From contig DBPW01000020.1 of NCBI GenBank assembly GCA_002305015.1, positions 1-25,160 of the forward strand: a DNA stretch of 25,160 nt. Reading direction: 5' to 3'. Both the position numbers and the translations under genes were made by a program. The notes beneath the pieces were generated by a model, which was not told where the DNA came from, did no database searches, and saw only the letters and a list, made by a program, of their open reading frames with translations. Below, piece after piece: positions 23,886 to 25,160 of this stretch; position 1 is the first letter of the stretch; each line of letters opens with the position of its first letter. Origin of the DNA: Bacteroidales bacterium UBA1410 (GTDB lineage Bacteria; Bacteroidota; Bacteroidia; Bacteroidales; Dysgonomonadaceae).

Positions 23886-25052
23886 CTATACGGCAAGTTC
23901 GTAAATTTTCCTTACATCTTCTTCGGTCAATTTGACGAAACTGCCGACCGTTTGATTGCCCAACTGCATGTTCTTTACCAGGGTAGGGATATCTTCGGCC
24001 TTGGCTCCGAGTTGCGCAAAACGAATGGGCATTCCGATGGAAACCAAAAACTGTTCCCATCTTTCAATTCCTTGTTTGGCGGTATTCTCGGGATGTTGAA
24101 AATCCATTTCGCATCCCCATACCCGCACGGCAAATTGGGCAAAACGCATTACGTCGTGCGACATGACATATTTCATCCACGCCGGGAACATGACGGCCAA
24201 GCCGGCGCCGTGAGCCACATCATACAATCCCGAAAGTTCGTGCTCCATTTTGTGGGTTGCCCAATCCTGCTCCCTTCCCACACCGCAAATGTCGTTATGG
24301 GCCATCGTTCCGGCCCACATGATGTTGGCTCGTGCATCATAGTCGTCCGGTTTGGCCAATACCTTGGGTGCTTCGGTGATGATCGCTTTTAATATTCCTT
24401 CACACATCCGGTCGGTTACTTCCACTTCGCGGGTGTTCGTGAAATAGCGTTCCATTACGTGCGCCATCATGTCGGTGATGCCGCAAGCCGTTTGATAAGG
24501 GGGTACCGAGAACGTGAGTTCGGGATTCAAAATCGAAAATACCGGGCGTAACGCATCTCCGGCTGCCGAACGTTTAAGCATGCCGTTTTCGTGCGTAATT
24601 ACCGAGCTGTCCGATCCTTCACTGCCGGCTGCAGCTAACGTCAGTATGGTGCCGACCGGCAAGGCTTTTTCAACTTCCTTTCCGCAGTAAAAATCCCAGA
24701 AATCGCCCTCGTATAAGGTGCCGGCGGCAATGGCCTTTGCCGAATCGATGACGCTTCCTCCGCCAACGGCGAGCAGGAAATCGATTCCTTCGCGTTTGCA
24801 GATTTCGATTCCTTCATATACCAATCCGCTTCGGGGATTGGGCTTTACGCCGCCTAATTCGATAAAAGCGATGTTGTTTTTCTTGAGGGAGGCTTTTACG
24901 CGGTCGAGCAAACCGCTTTTGACGGCCGAACTTCCGCCATAATGAACGAGTACTTTTGAACCGCCAAATCGGTTGATCCATTCTCCAACCTCATTTTCCC
25001 GGCCTTTGCCGAATACAAAATACGTGGGACTGTAAAAATTAAAATTTTCCAT
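23886..25052 (-). CDS. Iron-containing alcohol dehydrogenase (YqhD/BdhA-like)
   Basis: This 388-residue group III alcohol dehydrogenase would reduce aldehydes to alcohols (or the reverse) with NAD(P)H. It aligns along its whole length with E. coli YqhD, an NADPH-dependent aldehyde reductase. The nucleotide motif is GGGSVIDSAK at 97-106. The metal ligands fall on the same numbers as in YqhD: Asp194 and His198 in TDMMAH, His267 in DWATHKMEHEL and His281 in VAHGAG. Aldehyde detoxification or fermentative alcohol formation are both possible. It is the first gene of the minus-strand block, 84 bp before the chosen yraN start, and may be a separate unit. Confidence 0.95.
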   Translation of the reverse strand: MENFNFYSPTYFVFGKGRENEVGEWINRFGGSKVLVHYGGSSAVKSGLLDRVKASLKKNNIAFIELGGVKPNPRSGLVYEGIEICKREGIDFLLAVGGGSVIDSAKAIAAGTLYEGDFWDFYCGKEVEKALPVGTILTLAAAGSEGSDSSVITHENGMLKRSAAGDALRPVFSILNPELTFSVPPYQTACGITDMMAHVMERYFTNTREVEVTDRMCEGILKAIITEAPKVLAKPDDYDARANIMWAGTMAHNDICGVGREQDWATHKMEHELSGLYDVAHGAGLAVMFPAWMKYVMSHDVMRFAQFAVRVWGCEMDFQHPENTAKQGIERWEQFLVSIGMPIRFAQLGAKAEDIPTLVKNMQLGNQTVGSFVKLTEEDVRKIYELAV

Positions 25053-25074
25053 ACGCTTACCTGGTTTTTATTTT

Positions 25075-25082
25075 CAAAGTAA
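25075..25082 (-). promoter_or_regulatory. Candidate -7 box for the alcohol dehydrogenase gene
   Basis: The minus strand reads TTACTTTG, matching TAnnTTTG at five of six fixed bases, about 23 bases before the start codon. No clear -33 element is seen, which would fit a promoter that depends on an activator bound to the phased array just upstream. Confidence 0.35.
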
Positions 25083-25110
25083 CGCCAAAGAGGGTGAAAT
25101 TGTTCTTTTG

Positions 25111-25160
25111 TTTGCATTTTGTTTGCTATAGGTTTGCTTCTTCTTCGCTCTTCCTTCGCT
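25111..25160. repeat. Five hexamers at exact 11-bp spacing upstream of the alcohol dehydrogenase
   Basis: Plus-strand hexamers begin at 25111 (TTTGCA), 25122 (TTTGCT), 25133 (TTTGCT), 25144 (TTCGCT) and 25155 (TTCGCT), each 11 bp after the last. Read towards the gene they are AGCGAA, AGCGAA, AGCAAA, AGCAAA, TGCAAA. The array runs off the window edge, so its full length is unknown. It sits about 40-90 bp before the likely transcription start, where activators commonly bind. Confidence 0.65.

Noticed and set aside
25072..25160. Open minus-strand frame at the right edge that might be the end of an upstream gene
   Set aside because: About 28 codons ending in TGA at 25072-25074 give a low-complexity, basic sequence with no family signal; the 11-bp periodicity is not what coding sequence would produce. 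It cannot be fully excluded without the next sequence.
1..25160. CRISPR array, insertion sequence or transposase
   Set aside because: No regularly spaced long repeats, terminal inverted repeats or transposase-like protein were found anywhere in the window.

Overview
The window looks like chromosomal DNA of a Bacteroidota bacterium, most likely order Bacteroidales. The signs are a V-type ATPase operon in the order E-DUF2764-A-B-D-I-K, short intergenic leaders carrying TAnnTTTG-type -7 boxes in place of an E. coli-like -35/-10, few Shine-Dalgarno sequences, tRNA genes without an encoded CCA end, and an overall AT-leaning composition. Family or genus cannot be fixed from the sequence alone.

Layout, left to right. 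(1) 1-157: no convincing gene. (2) 158-901, minus: a secreted SGNH/GDSL hydrolase, divergent from (3) 1085-6555, plus: a tight three-gene RND multidrug efflux operon (membrane fusion protein, HAE1-type pump, TolC-like outer-membrane factor). (4) 6705-14264, plus: a seven-gene V-type ATPase operon ending in a clear intrinsic terminator. It encodes catalytic subunit A, non-catalytic B, central stalk D, peripheral stalk E, membrane subunits I and K, and a DUF2764 protein in the place where other V-ATPase operons carry subunit C. No recognisable F or G/H subunit is present. Subunit K carries all the residues known to bind Na+ in Enterococcus hirae NtpK. (5) 14343-15275, minus: a cation diffusion facilitator with an altered metal site. 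(6) 15473-15714, plus: tRNA-Tyr(GTA) and tRNA-Gly(TCC), followed by a strong hairpin and a MATE family exporter (15775-17151). (7) 17131-25052, minus: nine co-directional genes in the order Fe-alcohol dehydrogenase, yraN, birA, pyrH, frr, rsgA, cls, aroK and an alanine dehydrogenase-like gene. This is a housekeeping block for ribosome recycling and assembly, UMP phosphorylation, biotin attachment, phospholipid synthesis and shikimate phosphorylation.

Most of the window is ordinary core genome and I do not see a wholly new multi-gene system. The points most worth a second look are: the reduced V-ATPase with DUF2764 as a probable divergent C subunit and a Na+-type rotor; the alanine dehydrogenase homologue in which three catalytic positions are replaced; an array of five hexamers at exact 11-bp spacing upstream of the alcohol dehydrogenase; a 13-bp perfect inverted repeat over the presumed yraN promoter; and two mutually exclusive RNA hairpins between tRNA-Gly and the MATE gene, one of which would hide the MATE ribosome binding site.
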